Shown: positions 28,901 to 36,224 of the stretch, in pieces
Layout: the number at the start of each line of letters is the position of its first letter
Position numbering within the stretch: position 1 is the first letter of the stretch
DNA from: Bacteroidales bacterium
Lineage (GTDB): Bacteria; Bacteroidota; Bacteroidia; Bacteroidales; UBA1715
Length of the DNA: 64,000 nucleotides
Assembly: GCA_024402335.1 (NCBI GenBank)
Contig: JAKSTZ010000005.1
Location: 1 to 64,000 of the forward strand
Reading direction: 5' to 3'
Program-made: the position numbers and the translations under genes
The notes under the pieces: generated by a model
The model's database searches: none
What the model saw: the letters and a program-made list of their open reading frames with translations, nothing else
Told to the model about the DNA's origin: nothing

Positions 28901-30989
28901 GGTAACGTTACTTCAAAATGAACAACAAAATCTAATTGCGACGGTTCTTCCTGAAAAAACAACAAACAAAATGGTGCGATGGACTTCTTCGGATAGAACT
29001 GTTGCGACTGTTGACGCTCTTGGTAAAATTACTGCAGTTGGTATAGGAGAGGCGGTTATTACTGCAGCTACGGTAAATGGTCTGAAAGCAACTTGTAAGG
29101 TTGTTGTTACATTGAATGTTGTTGCAGCTACAAGCGTGGAAATTATTCCGAGTCAATTGACAATGTATGTTGGTGATATAACTCCTGTTGAAGCACAAAT
29201 ATCTCCTGCAAATACAACAAACAAATCTATTGTTTGGTCTTCTGATAAAATTTCTGTTGCAACGGTAGATCAATATGGTTCAATTTCTGCGGTGTCTGCA
29301 GGAACGGCTACAATTAAGGCAACTTCTTCTAATAATCTTGTTGGAACTTGTGTGGTTACTGTAAAAGAAATTGAAGTTACGTCTGTTAGCATTCCTGCTG
29401 TTTCTTTGGCTGTAGGTGAATATCAAGTCTTATCTGCTGTATGTTTGCCTGCTAATGCTACGGATAAAACCATTACTTGGACGGTAGCAAATACAAGCAT
29501 TGCAACTATCACTTCGTCAGGAAAAATTACCGGTGTCGCTGAAGGTACTACTAAAGTTATGGCAATGACTTCAAATGGTGTAATTGGTATAGCAACAGTA
29601 ACGGTTTCTGAAACGGCAATTCCGGTAAAATCTATTATGGCAAGAGGAAATTCATTTATGATGAATATTGGTAATTCTGTTGAATTGGCTTCTTTGGTAA
29701 CATTTAATCCAACAAATGCTACCAATAAATCCCTTACGGCGGTGGTTACTAATAATGTACCAGATTATGATGAAAGCGCGTCTGTTGTGTCTATTTCAAA
29801 TGGTGTGATTACAGCTCTTGCTGCTGGTTCTGCTGATTTGTTGATTACAAGTGCATCTACTGGTGTTACAACTACAACATCTGTTATCGTAAATCCTATA
29901 GCTCCTCAAAGTGTAGTTTTGAATAAAACATCATTAGAGTTGGTAGTGAATGGTAAAGAAAAACTTGAAGCTACAATTTTACCAATTAATGCTTCTAATA
30001 CTTCGGTAAAATGGGAATCTGCAAATCCGGCAGTCGCTACGATTACACAAGATGGTATTGTTTATGCTGTAGGTGTTGGTTCTACATTTGTTACAGTTCG
30101 CTCAAAAATAAACTCTTCAATCTCTGAACGTTGTTATGTAACAGTAATAGAAACTCCTGTGTCGAAAATTACTCCTAGTGTTTCTTCGTTAAATATGAAT
30201 GTTGGTTTCATGAAGTCTATTAAGTTGACAATTGAACCAGAAGAAGCAAGTGCTTCTGCTATAACTTGGACGTCTAGTGATAGTAAGGTCGCAGTGGTTG
30301 ACAATAACGGTTTGGTTGAAGCTGTAGGTTTGGGTAAGGTTGTAATTACTGCAACAGCATCAAATGGTGTTTCTTGCGCAATAGTTTGTGAAGTAACAGA
30401 ACCAAATGTTGCTCCGCAGGTAATCGCTCGTATTCCAAATCAAACATTGTCTGTAGGTTCTTCGGTTTCTATAGATTTAACAGAATATTTCTTCGATGAA
30501 GATGCTTTGTTGTATTCTATTGATGATATGGGTAGTAATATAAGTTGTTCTGTTTCCAGCGATGGAAAGGCAACATTCAGCGTAAAAGATGAATATGGAT
30601 TGGGTGGCGAACAAATCGTTGAAATTTATGCTAAGGATCCATTTGGTTTACGTGCAACTACTCAAATTGTATTCACAGTTGACGGTATAAAAACAAAACC
30701 TGATACAAATCCAAGTGCTGTTGACGAAGTGGAAACATTTGTACAAACAATGGATGTGTATCCGACTCCAACAACTGGTCCTATTACGGTTGTTTATGAA
30801 TTGCAATTTGCAGAATCAAGTGTTATTGAAATTTATTCTGCTATGGGATTAAAAGTTGCGGAACGTGCAATTAAAGACAGTGATAGTGTTGAAGAAACAT
30901 TTGATTTGTTTGACTTGAAAGCTGGAGTTTATTTTGTCATAGTTACAACGAAAGATGGAAGAGTACAACGTAGTGTTGTAAAAAGATAA
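19911..30989 (+). CDS. Giant T9SS-secreted surface protein: lamin-tail domains, CotH kinase, about 18 Big_2 Ig-like repeats
   Basis: 3,692 residues from the ATG at 19911 (a TTG two codons earlier is rejected). Order: signal peptide (1-24, ending AYSQ); lamin-tail domain (about 25-160); chitobiase-type C-terminal motif with RYTTDGSEPT (about 170-235); CotH-type kinase domain (about 290-655) with YLNGEYWGLINMRERFDEDY and the later FPWYDADFGYG metal motif; InlB-like repeat (about 696-770); three more lamin-tail domains (about 777-1236); cadherin-like beta-sandwich domains (about 1245-1406 and 1607-1690) alternating with two jelly-roll-like regions (about 1418-1590, 1698-1848); an Ig/cadherin-like module (about 1852-1947); about 18 Big_2 modules (about 1948-3496); a second such module; and a C-terminal T9SS type A sorting domain (last about 85 residues, with MDVYPTPTTGP and LKAGVYFVIVTTKDGR). 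CotH kinases phosphorylate proteins in spore-formers; the target here is unknown. An adhesive stalk carrying a distal enzyme is my inference. Its own promoter and terminator make it monocistronic. Confidence 0.9.
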   Translation: MKNISFSLAALLLCVVLGNSAYSQVKFNEIQPSNSKTQLDPDFYKYRDWVELYNTSSSTIDLSGYYITDNKDKPRKWQIPAGKSIASKAFLLIYCDGEDVTGKAMHTNFKISEGDVLYLYSSTMRLMDSVHIGNIETDYTYGRLVNGTGAWGALSKPTPGASNVSTTVKGLAPKPVFSIKGGYFNKEQNITLSTTLPGAVIRYTTDGSEPTANSPIYEGAITAKSTTKTTQKAGYDRKDKTGIQHYSYPSSLSYPSSKYTGTRTYGFVLKAKVFHDDYVPSETEGNTYFININARSLPVVAVSTDFANFFDADSGIYIQGTNGAYDGYVTANWRQDWERKVYVEYFDASGNRQFGVSAGASTMGAVSRNYDMKSLNIVMKKKYEAGEINYPLFGEDGLSSYKSFVLRNAGNDWEQGSKYRDAAIQQVLRGQIDLETQDFEPVVMYLNGEYWGLINMRERFDEDYFAGYHDYADDIDLLKFADDSTYDFRASKGTTERLAEMMIYLANNSLSDKANYEFVKSHYIDVDNAINYYIAQLYCQNTDWPANNMRMWRQRSENGKFRFPWYDADFGYGLWGGDAHTNPWDNFDKSSYVKKTSVAILNYLLKNDEFKAEFVQRFYAMMATLYDPERFITITDNIEHKLSMERTALMDEWTCTLNAGDCYGYGVCAMQSWATKRVGYMKGYVDSKFGSNGTTTLNIKYSSSQGQVYVCSIPVSNGYSATHQKNRAIRLTAEPKDGYVFSAWKNGTTTVSTEPEYFATIESTTTLTAEFVTRSTEKNLYINEFLASNSTDITSESLKHEDWIEIYNGGKSDVNLAGLYLSDNLQNLTKYHIPYGESEKTTIKAGGFLLFWADKEPQDGVLHLPFKLDRSNGSIYLAQKSASGSISIIDSIHYEQQNTDVSYGRFPDGNSNLIIFTKTTPNASNTILSDSFIDGLVINEFMSKNTTTVQEETGTYADWFEIYNTTSKDIDLGGLFVTNDLNNLNKYMIPKGQSELTTIKAGGYYVFWCDKQTAINPNHVDFKLPAAAGDIAIVQLRGSENYIIDKVSYSNQGEDISFGRYPTVSSDFRYLLTPTPNAKNANNVTVKPVAGITINEVLALNTSIVADDQGNYSDYIEFYNGSSSAIDLGGLFISDSTGYPLRCRIPTSNPALTTVQSGKWIAFWADGKPELGANHLDFSLSGAGESVVLSQIGADGNITTIDEVTFGVQTENISYGRYPETNDNWEEMSPTYASKNQSVNSSVALKTLTSSVGVITPSLSTSVLSYECVLPAGTTEVPTISATTVHEKASATVTQAESLDGNAVVKVISANGFNSEIYKVTFKIAASSDATLATLTLGGGTLQPSFSPNVYSYKAMLNTTYVPYLTAIAADKNAKVDIDYAETVSEATVITVTAEDGSSKQYEITYSAASSQNIVSEWSDDFTNGIDNVSIVTNQYKVSLQNISTPGGFGQPATSNKKLGVSLEQTGKETEFGYIEYHLPTGYVLDGTSSLYVSMDVVGVANGETLNDVTVDNEYISFNVALVDIYGNVSDYLTPATTLNSSTTGTTTFNYASASYITKSAIVAVRIALSGPSDSKKARNKAAYIDNLVIGPKTSTGNSEAVALSSNADMKSLSVNVGTLSPAFSQDVHSYVVTLPAGTDEIPVVSAVAKDASAYLEVSQASQIDGTAYVKVISQDMTNMNEYAIQYVVTPASVTGYTDYVVRPAMKGWSESSPLYEMTYNGGDIVVAYNRTTTASDAIQYNIVNEDYKILDLQDNPYVSIKLKTNVATSLFVELFDSKGNKTAATVAAADCQAGAEYVTYTFDFTNKFATADASKIYGMNLYFDKGSAVKASGAITIDELRFGGDVELSINKAPIWSEIPSQTIQQGGSFSNINLAAFVTDDATASTSLKYALENASENLSLSITAGVLSIEVKNGDWLGSETIKISATDEDGASSIVSIILAVEELKVDLKSVAFSQSSIAVAQDKKIDLATYVTYQPENATIESMVWSVSDKDVAAINGVGVLTNLLDYGTETVVATVVVTDKSGNEYTKNISIVLTGCPTAISVVTLENSNVDLHYDETAQITYELVPANACVKSVSYSSSDKTIAKVSDNGLITAFSEDGSAIITVTVNDGFSVNTATCTVTVSKDCSGDIELSLNKPTMALLTNANEKLLATITPDNECTADNEVVWTTSNASVATVSNGVVSGVSEGTAIITATTTGSGVTTATCVVTVSSDCESGPVSMEMSSTNETMYMSDVLTLTAEITTDNPCNNTIVWSSSDETVATVEDGVVTPLQYGDVVIRATAKQDAGSYVECNVSVVKKEVTAVELTPQAKMMYVGATQTMTVKVTPEDADDKTITWLSSDPEIAKVSNKGVVTALASGTVTIYAIAASSVSDHYSIQVVDVEVQNISLNISKVTLTTGDNQQVSVSYEPENATNKSLVWTSTDETIATVSEDGVITAVGEGTTTIVVKTLSGISKIITVTVQSDVIAVENVSVAPTSLVMNAGDTKTVVATVSPADATNKTISWTSSDENVVTVSSEGIVTAVGAGTAEVTASSANGKTATVDVTVNYKKISSVSLAEKTITLNEGENSDLSSLLNLSPVTVETESIVWSINSSNATIDEDGLLVNNRLFGTEQATVTVTVTDMYGTKKTATMFVTLNGCQQKITSVAVNTNEVEISASESASLSVEIAPKDACLESITYTSADKTVAIVSSTGKISAVSEGETTITIAVSDGFTTIEKTVAVSVLKDVVAVTAVSFEQTSYVKYIGDEFTLNATVYPLDATNQSLVWSSSDKSVATVSEDGLITILAAGKATITAKANNGVSASCLITAKAIDVTAVALSQSTLTIQVYDSEQLTATVTPSNATDKSIVWSSSNEVVASVDENGIVTANKSGSCSIMATSANGKTKSCTVVVTDIEPTSITVSATSVNLNIDEKKTITTTLSPENVTDTDLTWSSNNTTVAIVENGVIQAVGTGSTKVIVTTGNGLRKEIIVTVNALEATSITLNTDEVTLLQNEQQNLIATVLPEKTTNKMVRWTSSDRTVATVDALGKITAVGIGEAVITAATVNGLKATCKVVVTLNVVAATSVEIIPSQLTMYVGDITPVEAQISPANTTNKSIVWSSDKISVATVDQYGSISAVSAGTATIKATSSNNLVGTCVVTVKEIEVTSVSIPAVSLAVGEYQVLSAVCLPANATDKTITWTVANTSIATITSSGKITGVAEGTTKVMAMTSNGVIGIATVTVSETAIPVKSIMARGNSFMMNIGNSVELASLVTFNPTNATNKSLTAVVTNNVPDYDESASVVSISNGVITALAAGSADLLITSASTGVTTTTSVIVNPIAPQSVVLNKTSLELVVNGKEKLEATILPINASNTSVKWESANPAVATITQDGIVYAVGVGSTFVTVRSKINSSISERCYVTVIETPVSKITPSVSSLNMNVGFMKSIKLTIEPEEASASAITWTSSDSKVAVVDNNGLVEAVGLGKVVITATASNGVSCAIVCEVTEPNVAPQVIARIPNQTLSVGSSVSIDLTEYFFDEDALLYSIDDMGSNISCSVSSDGKATFSVKDEYGLGGEQIVEIYAKDPFGLRATTQIVFTVDGIKTKPDTNPSAVDEVETFVQTMDVYPTPTTGPITVVYELQFAESSVIEIYSAMGLKVAERAIKDSDSVEETFDLFDLKAGVYFVIVTTKDGRVQRSVVKR
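25751..30400 (+). repeat. Tandem array of about 18 Big_2 (bacterial Ig-like) coding repeats
   Basis: Each unit codes for about 82-92 residues with the recurring pattern 'W.SSD..VATV...G.VTAV..G.A.ITA....G....C.VTV'. Units differ at most positions, so this is an old, diverged protein repeat and not a recent DNA duplication. Four units (numbers 1, 2, 8 and 9 in my count) share a divergent two-part form, each pair joined by a 'TGC' or 'NGC' junction. This suggests a duplicated block of about 180 residues inside the array. Confidence 0.85.
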
Positions 30990-31010
30990 AAATCTATAGT
31001 CTAATCATGT

Positions 31011-31052
31011 AAAAAAGCACTTTCTTGTTTTTACAATGAAAGTGCTTTTTTT
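31011..31052 (+). terminator. Intrinsic terminator of the giant gene
   Basis: 14-bp stem AAAAAAGCACTTTC/GAAAGTGCTTTTTT with a 13-base loop and a T-run, 22 bases after the stop codon. Confidence 0.9.
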
Positions 31053-31131
31053 GTTTCTGATAAGTAGTGAATAATATATAAATTGTTTTATAATAGGTTG
31101 AAATATAATTATTTGTGTAATCACTAATTGT

Positions 31132-31163
31132 TTTGGGAAAGTCATTGTAAATTTTTATCTTTA
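31132..31163 (+). promoter_or_regulatory. Probable promoter of the GH74 gene
   Basis: TTTG (31132-31135), 20-base spacer, TATCTTTA (31156-31163), matching TAnnTTTG at 7 of the 8 positions. Confidence 0.5.
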
Positions 31164-31183
31164 CAAAGTTAATGTGTGTGTAA

Positions 31184-34100
31184 ATGAGAGTGTCTTTTCA
31201 AAATATAATAGTATTTATATTACTGACTATAATAGGAGTCAATGTATATTCGCAAGAGGAATATGAATGGGGAAGCTTGCCATTGGGTGGTGGTGGATTT
31301 GTCTCTGGTATAATCGCTCATCCGACAGAACGCAACTTGTTGTATGCTCGTACAGATGTTGGTGGTATCTATCGTTGGATAGAGGAAACTGCCTCTTGGA
31401 AACCGTTGACTGATTTTATTTCTGAAGCAGATAAGGGTTTGTATGGTGTGGAAGCGATAGCGTTAGATCCACAAAAACCAGAAATGTTATATGCATTGGT
31501 TGGTACGAGTTATTTTAGTGGTGGTAAAACAGCTATACTTATTTCGAAAGATTATGGTGAAACTTATAAGGTTGTTGATGTAACATCGAAATTTAAGGCA
31601 CATGGTAATGGAGATGGACGTCAAATGGGTGAACGTTTGGCGGTAGATCCACATAATAGTAATATCATTTATTGTGGTTCGAGAAGTAATGGCTTGTTCA
31701 AATCGACTGATGCCGGGCTGACATGGAACAAAGTATCGTTCCCGGTTACGACCACAAGTAATGGTGTTGGTATTAACTTTGTTCAGTTTGACGAATCTTC
31801 AACGGTTTCGGGTGGTGCAACTCAAAAAATCTATGTGGGCACTGCGCAAACCGGTTCTTCTATTTACGTATCTACTGATGGTGGAATTTCTTGGTCGGCA
31901 ATAGCAGGACAGCCAACTACATTTATCCCTCATCGTTGTGCTATGAAAAATGGCGTGTTGTATGTAACCTATGCAAATGGAGCAGGACCAGGTATTTCGA
32001 CTGCAGGTGGTTATGTTTATAAGTATAATGGTAGCTGGACAAATATTTCTCCTTCATCTAAAACATCTGATTTTAGTTATGGTGGTATTTCTATTGTTGG
32101 CAATAGAATTGTTGTAACAAGTGTTGGTTGTTACAAAATGCAATCATGGGATGGAAAATGCGATTGGCAAACGGCCACTTGGGGTGATGAAATTTTTGTC
32201 AGTGATAATTTGGGTGCTTCTTGGTCTGCTTTGTTTTCGAATTGTAAAGTAAATCTTGATGCAAATTCTGTTCCTTGGGTTAAAGATCATGCAATGCATT
32301 GGACAGGATGTGCTACTCTTGATCCATTTAATGCAAATAGAGCTTTCTTTATCTCTGGTAATGGTTTGTTTATGACAGAAAATTTAAATACGACAAAGAT
32401 AGATTTGAAATTCTGTGTAAAGGGTTTAGAGGAAACTGTGCCGCTTGATATAGTTAGTTTGTCAACAGGACAAGTCGTTACTGTTGTGGGTGATTATGAT
32501 GGTGGTTTATATGTTGCAAATGATGGCAATTATGATTCATATCCAGCCACTGTTCATACTCCGGAAATGCATACAACTCATGGTATTGCAGCCGCTGTTG
32601 ATGGTTCGTTGCTTGTTCGTGCGGGAAGTCAGTCTTCGTATGTGCAATATTCTACAGATAAAGGAAAAACTTGGAAATTTTGCTCTGGAGGAAAAGAGGG
32701 TAGTGGCCATGTTGCTGTTTCTGCTGATGGTTCTATCATCTTGCATTGTCCTAATACGTCTAATGGTTATAGTTATGATGGCTCAGGTAATAAGTTGTAT
32801 TATTCTACCGACCGCGGTACTTCTTGGACACAATGTAATGGCGTTTCTATAAATGGCGCATATCCTGTTGCCGATGGCGCTAATCCTAAAACTTTTTATG
32901 TCACAAACGGTAGCACGGTTTATGTTTCTACCGATGGCGGAAAAAATTTCTCTGCAAAGGGAACTACGGGTTCTTCTAGTTACTATAAAATAAGAACTGT
33001 TCCTGGAGTTGCTGGCGATGTTTGGGCACCATGTGGAAGTAATGGCTTATATCGCTCTACAAATTCTGCGACATCATTTACAAAAAATCCTAAAGTTTCT
33101 TCATGTGCTGCTGTAGGTTTTGGCAAGGCGGCTCCTGGCAAAACGTTTCCTGCTGTCTTTATATGGGGTACGGTTTCTGGTATAGAAGGATTGTTCCGCA
33201 GTGATGATGAAGGAACGACATGGATTAGAATCAATGATGATTTACATCAGTTTGGAGGGCCTGGTAATGGTCAATTTGTGGTTGGCGATATGGCTGTTTA
33301 TGGCAATGTAATAATGAGTACGGTTGGTCGTGGTGCGATTTATGGAAAAATGTCTGTTTCCCAATGTGCAAAGGTTTCTCTCGGACCAGATAAAAGTATT
33401 TGCGGCCTTGATGAAATTACATTGAATTCAGGAACAAAGGCAAACACTAATGTAACATATAGTTGGTATAAAAATGATGTCTTGATAGCAGGAGAGACTA
33501 AGCCAACTCTTACTGTAACAACAAGTGGTACATATAAAGTAGTTCGTGATAGTGCTACTTGTTCAAAATCAGATGAGGTTGTTGTTGCGGCTACATTGCC
33601 AGAGATAGATTTGGGACCAGAGAAGAATCTGTGTGAAGAAACTTCGTTTGTGTTAGATGCAGGTGTTTCTTCTGAAGCGTATTCTTATCAGTGGAAAAAG
33701 GATAATGTTGTTATTGCAGGGGAAACTAATAAGACTTTTGTGGCAAAAGAAGCTGCAACATATACTTGTGTCGTTAGTGCTGCAAATTGTGACGATGTTA
33801 TGGGCAATGTTGTTGTAACTTCTGATTTGCTTGATGTCGTGGTTGAACCAGTTTGTAAAAACGGTGGCGAATCATCTATGGAAGTTATGACTGTTGGTGG
33901 CCCTTATGAGTGGTATGCGGCAGAAACAGGAGGTGAACCTTTGCAGACGGGAAATGTGTATGCTCCAACAATTTCGGAAAACACCACATATTATGTTCAA
34001 GATGCTGGAGCAAGTGTTTCATCTTTTGGTATTGCTGAATATGTAGATGGCGTTGATGGTTGGTCTACAAATACCTTGGCCGATGCTTCTTCGCAGGTTG

Positions 34101-34954
34101 CTATAACTGTTGATGCTCCTTGTACGTTGCAGTCCTTTTCTGTGAAAAACAATAGTAAGGCAACTATTGTAGTGAATTTAAAATCTGGTTCGGATATCGC
34201 TTATACTAAGACAATAGAAAATGTTCCTGCAGGTTTTAATGAAATCTCACTAGGTTTTAATCTTGCGGTAGGAACGTATATTGTAGATTTATCGGAATCA
34301 ACGTTTGCTGATGAATGGGGCGGACTATTTTTACAAACTTCGGGTGTGACAAATCCTATAAGTTTACCTGGTTATGTGTCTGTTCAACCTGCTCCAGGTT
34401 CTTGGTTGAAAGATGGACCTGTTCATTTTTATAATTGGACTATCAAGGTTGGTTCGTCATGTGCTCGTACGCCAGTTACTGCTACCATAGACATGGAAAA
34501 ACCATGCTCTTCGGTTTTGGAAGAACAGGAAATAGCTTTAAAAGCTGGGTGGAATGCATTTTCACTTTCTGTTGTACCTGAAAATAAATCGGTACCTTCT
34601 GTTCTTGCAGGTGTTGATTATAAGATTGTAAAAAACAATGATGGCTTTTATTCTCCTGCAGTTGCAGAAGAATTACAAAGTCTTTCTACTATAGATGCGG
34701 GTGAAGGTTATTTGATTTACGTTAATAAAGCTGCAACATTGCATGTGCAAGGTACTGCTATAGAAGGTTTTTCTTCGTCGTTACGAACGGGATGGAATTT
34801 GGTCGGCGTTCCTGTAACAGGTGAAGTACCAGTATCTTCGTTGCCGGCTTCTATTATGAAAGTGACAGATTACTCAGGAAAAGCCGTATCTGTTTTAAAA
34901 TCAGGTGAAGCGTATTTTATGCAAGTAACTTCAGATATAGAGATAACTTGGTAA
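31184..34954 (+). CDS. GH74-type xyloglucanase-like protein with C-terminal Ig-like and beta-sandwich domains
   Basis: 1,256 residues with a signal peptide (MRVSFQNIIVFILLTIIGVN, then VYSQ). Residues about 28-730 form the two seven-bladed propellers of GH74: 'W..LPLGGGGFVSGIIAHP' and YARTDVGGIYRW at the start, with many BNR-type blades (GLFKSTDAGLTW, SIYVSTDGGISW, YYSTDRGTSW, VYVSTDGGKNF). Candidate catalytic residues are D58 in RTDVGG and D437 in VGDYDGGLYV, by position in known GH74 enzymes. After the propellers come two Ig-like units (VSLGPDKSICGLDEITLNSG, IDLGPEKNLCEETSFVLDAG), a jelly-roll-like domain (about 945-1100) and a tail with two 'GWN.FSLSVVP / GWNLVGVPV' units. GH74 enzymes cleave xyloglucan. 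I see no T9SS sorting domain at its end, so it may be released by a different route. Confidence 0.86.
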   Translation: MRVSFQNIIVFILLTIIGVNVYSQEEYEWGSLPLGGGGFVSGIIAHPTERNLLYARTDVGGIYRWIEETASWKPLTDFISEADKGLYGVEAIALDPQKPEMLYALVGTSYFSGGKTAILISKDYGETYKVVDVTSKFKAHGNGDGRQMGERLAVDPHNSNIIYCGSRSNGLFKSTDAGLTWNKVSFPVTTTSNGVGINFVQFDESSTVSGGATQKIYVGTAQTGSSIYVSTDGGISWSAIAGQPTTFIPHRCAMKNGVLYVTYANGAGPGISTAGGYVYKYNGSWTNISPSSKTSDFSYGGISIVGNRIVVTSVGCYKMQSWDGKCDWQTATWGDEIFVSDNLGASWSALFSNCKVNLDANSVPWVKDHAMHWTGCATLDPFNANRAFFISGNGLFMTENLNTTKIDLKFCVKGLEETVPLDIVSLSTGQVVTVVGDYDGGLYVANDGNYDSYPATVHTPEMHTTHGIAAAVDGSLLVRAGSQSSYVQYSTDKGKTWKFCSGGKEGSGHVAVSADGSIILHCPNTSNGYSYDGSGNKLYYSTDRGTSWTQCNGVSINGAYPVADGANPKTFYVTNGSTVYVSTDGGKNFSAKGTTGSSSYYKIRTVPGVAGDVWAPCGSNGLYRSTNSATSFTKNPKVSSCAAVGFGKAAPGKTFPAVFIWGTVSGIEGLFRSDDEGTTWIRINDDLHQFGGPGNGQFVVGDMAVYGNVIMSTVGRGAIYGKMSVSQCAKVSLGPDKSICGLDEITLNSGTKANTNVTYSWYKNDVLIAGETKPTLTVTTSGTYKVVRDSATCSKSDEVVVAATLPEIDLGPEKNLCEETSFVLDAGVSSEAYSYQWKKDNVVIAGETNKTFVAKEAATYTCVVSAANCDDVMGNVVVTSDLLDVVVEPVCKNGGESSMEVMTVGGPYEWYAAETGGEPLQTGNVYAPTISENTTYYVQDAGASVSSFGIAEYVDGVDGWSTNTLADASSQVAITVDAPCTLQSFSVKNNSKATIVVNLKSGSDIAYTKTIENVPAGFNEISLGFNLAVGTYIVDLSESTFADEWGGLFLQTSGVTNPISLPGYVSVQPAPGSWLKDGPVHFYNWTIKVGSSCARTPVTATIDMEKPCSSVLEEQEIALKAGWNAFSLSVVPENKSVPSVLAGVDYKIVKNNDGFYSPAVAEELQSLSTIDAGEGYLIYVNKAATLHVQGTAIEGFSSSLRTGWNLVGVPVTGEVPVSSLPASIMKVTDYSGKAVSVLKSGEAYFMQVTSDIEITW

Positions 34955-34983
34955 ATGACTTTAATTTTTCTTGATAATATTCT

Positions 34984-35012
34984 TTTGTAAGAAACGATTT
35001 GTCTTATTTTTG
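34984..35012 (+). promoter_or_regulatory. Promoter of the GH5 gene
   Basis: TTTG (34984-34987), 17-base spacer, TATTTTTG (35005-35012). Full match to the Bacteroidota consensus. Confidence 0.75.
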
Positions 35013-35034
35013 TATAAACTAAAATACTATCGAT

Positions 35035-36150
35035 ATGAAAAAAATGGTAAGTTCAATTTTGACGGTGTCTGCTGCTTTTATGATGTCGTCATGTGGTGGC
35101 TCTTGCGATGAGTCTGCAAAAGATGGTTTCTTTTTAGGAACTGGTGTAAATGTTAGCCACTGGCTTTCTCAATCTGAATCAAGAGGTGAAGCTCGTGCTA
35201 ATCAAATAACAAAGAAGGATTTTGATTCAATTGCTGCTATGGGATTCGATCACGTTCGTCTTCCTATAGATGAGGTTCAAATGTATGACGAAAATCTTAA
35301 TCGTTACGAAGATGCTTTCGTATTGTTGAAAAATGCTATAGATTGGACATTGGAAAACAATATGAACATTATCGTTGATTTACACATTATTCGTTCATTC
35401 CATTTTAATAATGAAAATGAAGGTGGTAATACATTGTTCGAAAAACCAGGAGAACAACAACGTTTGATCGATATTTGGAAAGATTTGCAAAAATTCTTGA
35501 AAGATTATCCTACAGATCGTGTTGCTTATGAATTATTGAACGAAGCTATTGCTCCAACTCATGAAGCTCTTAATGATCTTGAAGCTCGTTTGATTGCTGC
35601 TATTCGTGAAACAGAACCAGATCGTTACATCGTAATAGGTTCAAACTGGCAACAATCTCCAGAAACTATTCAATATTTGAATCCACCAGCAAACGATAAA
35701 AAATTAATCGTTGCTTTCCATTACTACAATCCTTTGTTGATTACTCACTACAAAGCTCCTTGGACTCCATTAAAGGATTTTGAAGGTAAGGTTGCATATC
35801 CAGGACAATTACTTGCAGATACTGCAATTTTCAAAACATTGTCAGAAGAACAAGTTACCTATTTAAAGAATTTGGATGGTGTTTGGGACAAACAATTTAT
35901 GTACAACCAAATTAAACCAGCAATTGACAAAGCAAAAGAATTTGGTTTACAGGCATACTGTGGTGAATTTGGTGTATATCCTCCATTCATCGATAAAGAA
36001 ACTCGTTTACAATGGTATAAAGATATTTGCGAAATCTTTAGAGAAAACAATATCGCCAATGCACACTGGTGCTACAAAGGTGATTTCCCTGTCGTAAATG
36101 AAGATGGTTCTCGTAATGAATTGCCAGAGGTTTTAGTAAATAAAAAATAA
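35035..36150 (+). CDS. GH5 family glycoside hydrolase, lipoprotein
   Basis: 371 residues. A lipoprotein signal peptide ends at C20 (FMMSSCGG), so the mature enzyme should be lipid-anchored, probably at the cell surface or in the periplasm. The catalytic TIM barrel is of the GH5 type: GVNVSHWLSQ at the start, RLPIDEVQM, 'NIIVDLHIIRSFHFNNENEG', acid/base E170 in AYELLNEA and nucleophile E311 in YCGEFGVY. HWCYKGDF closes the barrel. Family members act on beta-1,4-glucans, mannans or xyloglucan; the subfamily cannot be decided here. It has its own promoter and terminator. Placement after the GH74 gene suggests work on the same plant beta-glucan. No SusC/SusD pair is in the window. Confidence 0.93.
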   Translation: MKKMVSSILTVSAAFMMSSCGGSCDESAKDGFFLGTGVNVSHWLSQSESRGEARANQITKKDFDSIAAMGFDHVRLPIDEVQMYDENLNRYEDAFVLLKNAIDWTLENNMNIIVDLHIIRSFHFNNENEGGNTLFEKPGEQQRLIDIWKDLQKFLKDYPTDRVAYELLNEAIAPTHEALNDLEARLIAAIRETEPDRYIVIGSNWQQSPETIQYLNPPANDKKLIVAFHYYNPLLITHYKAPWTPLKDFEGKVAYPGQLLADTAIFKTLSEEQVTYLKNLDGVWDKQFMYNQIKPAIDKAKEFGLQAYCGEFGVYPPFIDKETRLQWYKDICEIFRENNIANAHWCYKGDFPVVNEDGSRNELPEVLVNKK

Positions 36151-36167
36151 GACTTAGGTGTTTCAAT

Positions 36168-36204
36168 AAAAAAAGCAGAGTTCACTTGTGAGCTCTGCTT
36201 TTTT
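36168..36204. terminator. Bidirectional intrinsic terminator
   Basis: Hairpin GCAGAGTTCAC/GTGAGCTCTGC (one wobble) flanked by A7 and T6, between the convergent GH5 and clpB genes. Confidence 0.92.
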
Positions 36205-36224
36205 ATTATGCTATATATTTGTTT

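Noticed and set aside
22000..30989. Numerous short antisense frames in the giant gene
   Set aside because: They follow from the Thr/Val/Ser-rich codon composition of the + strand gene and show no conserved features.
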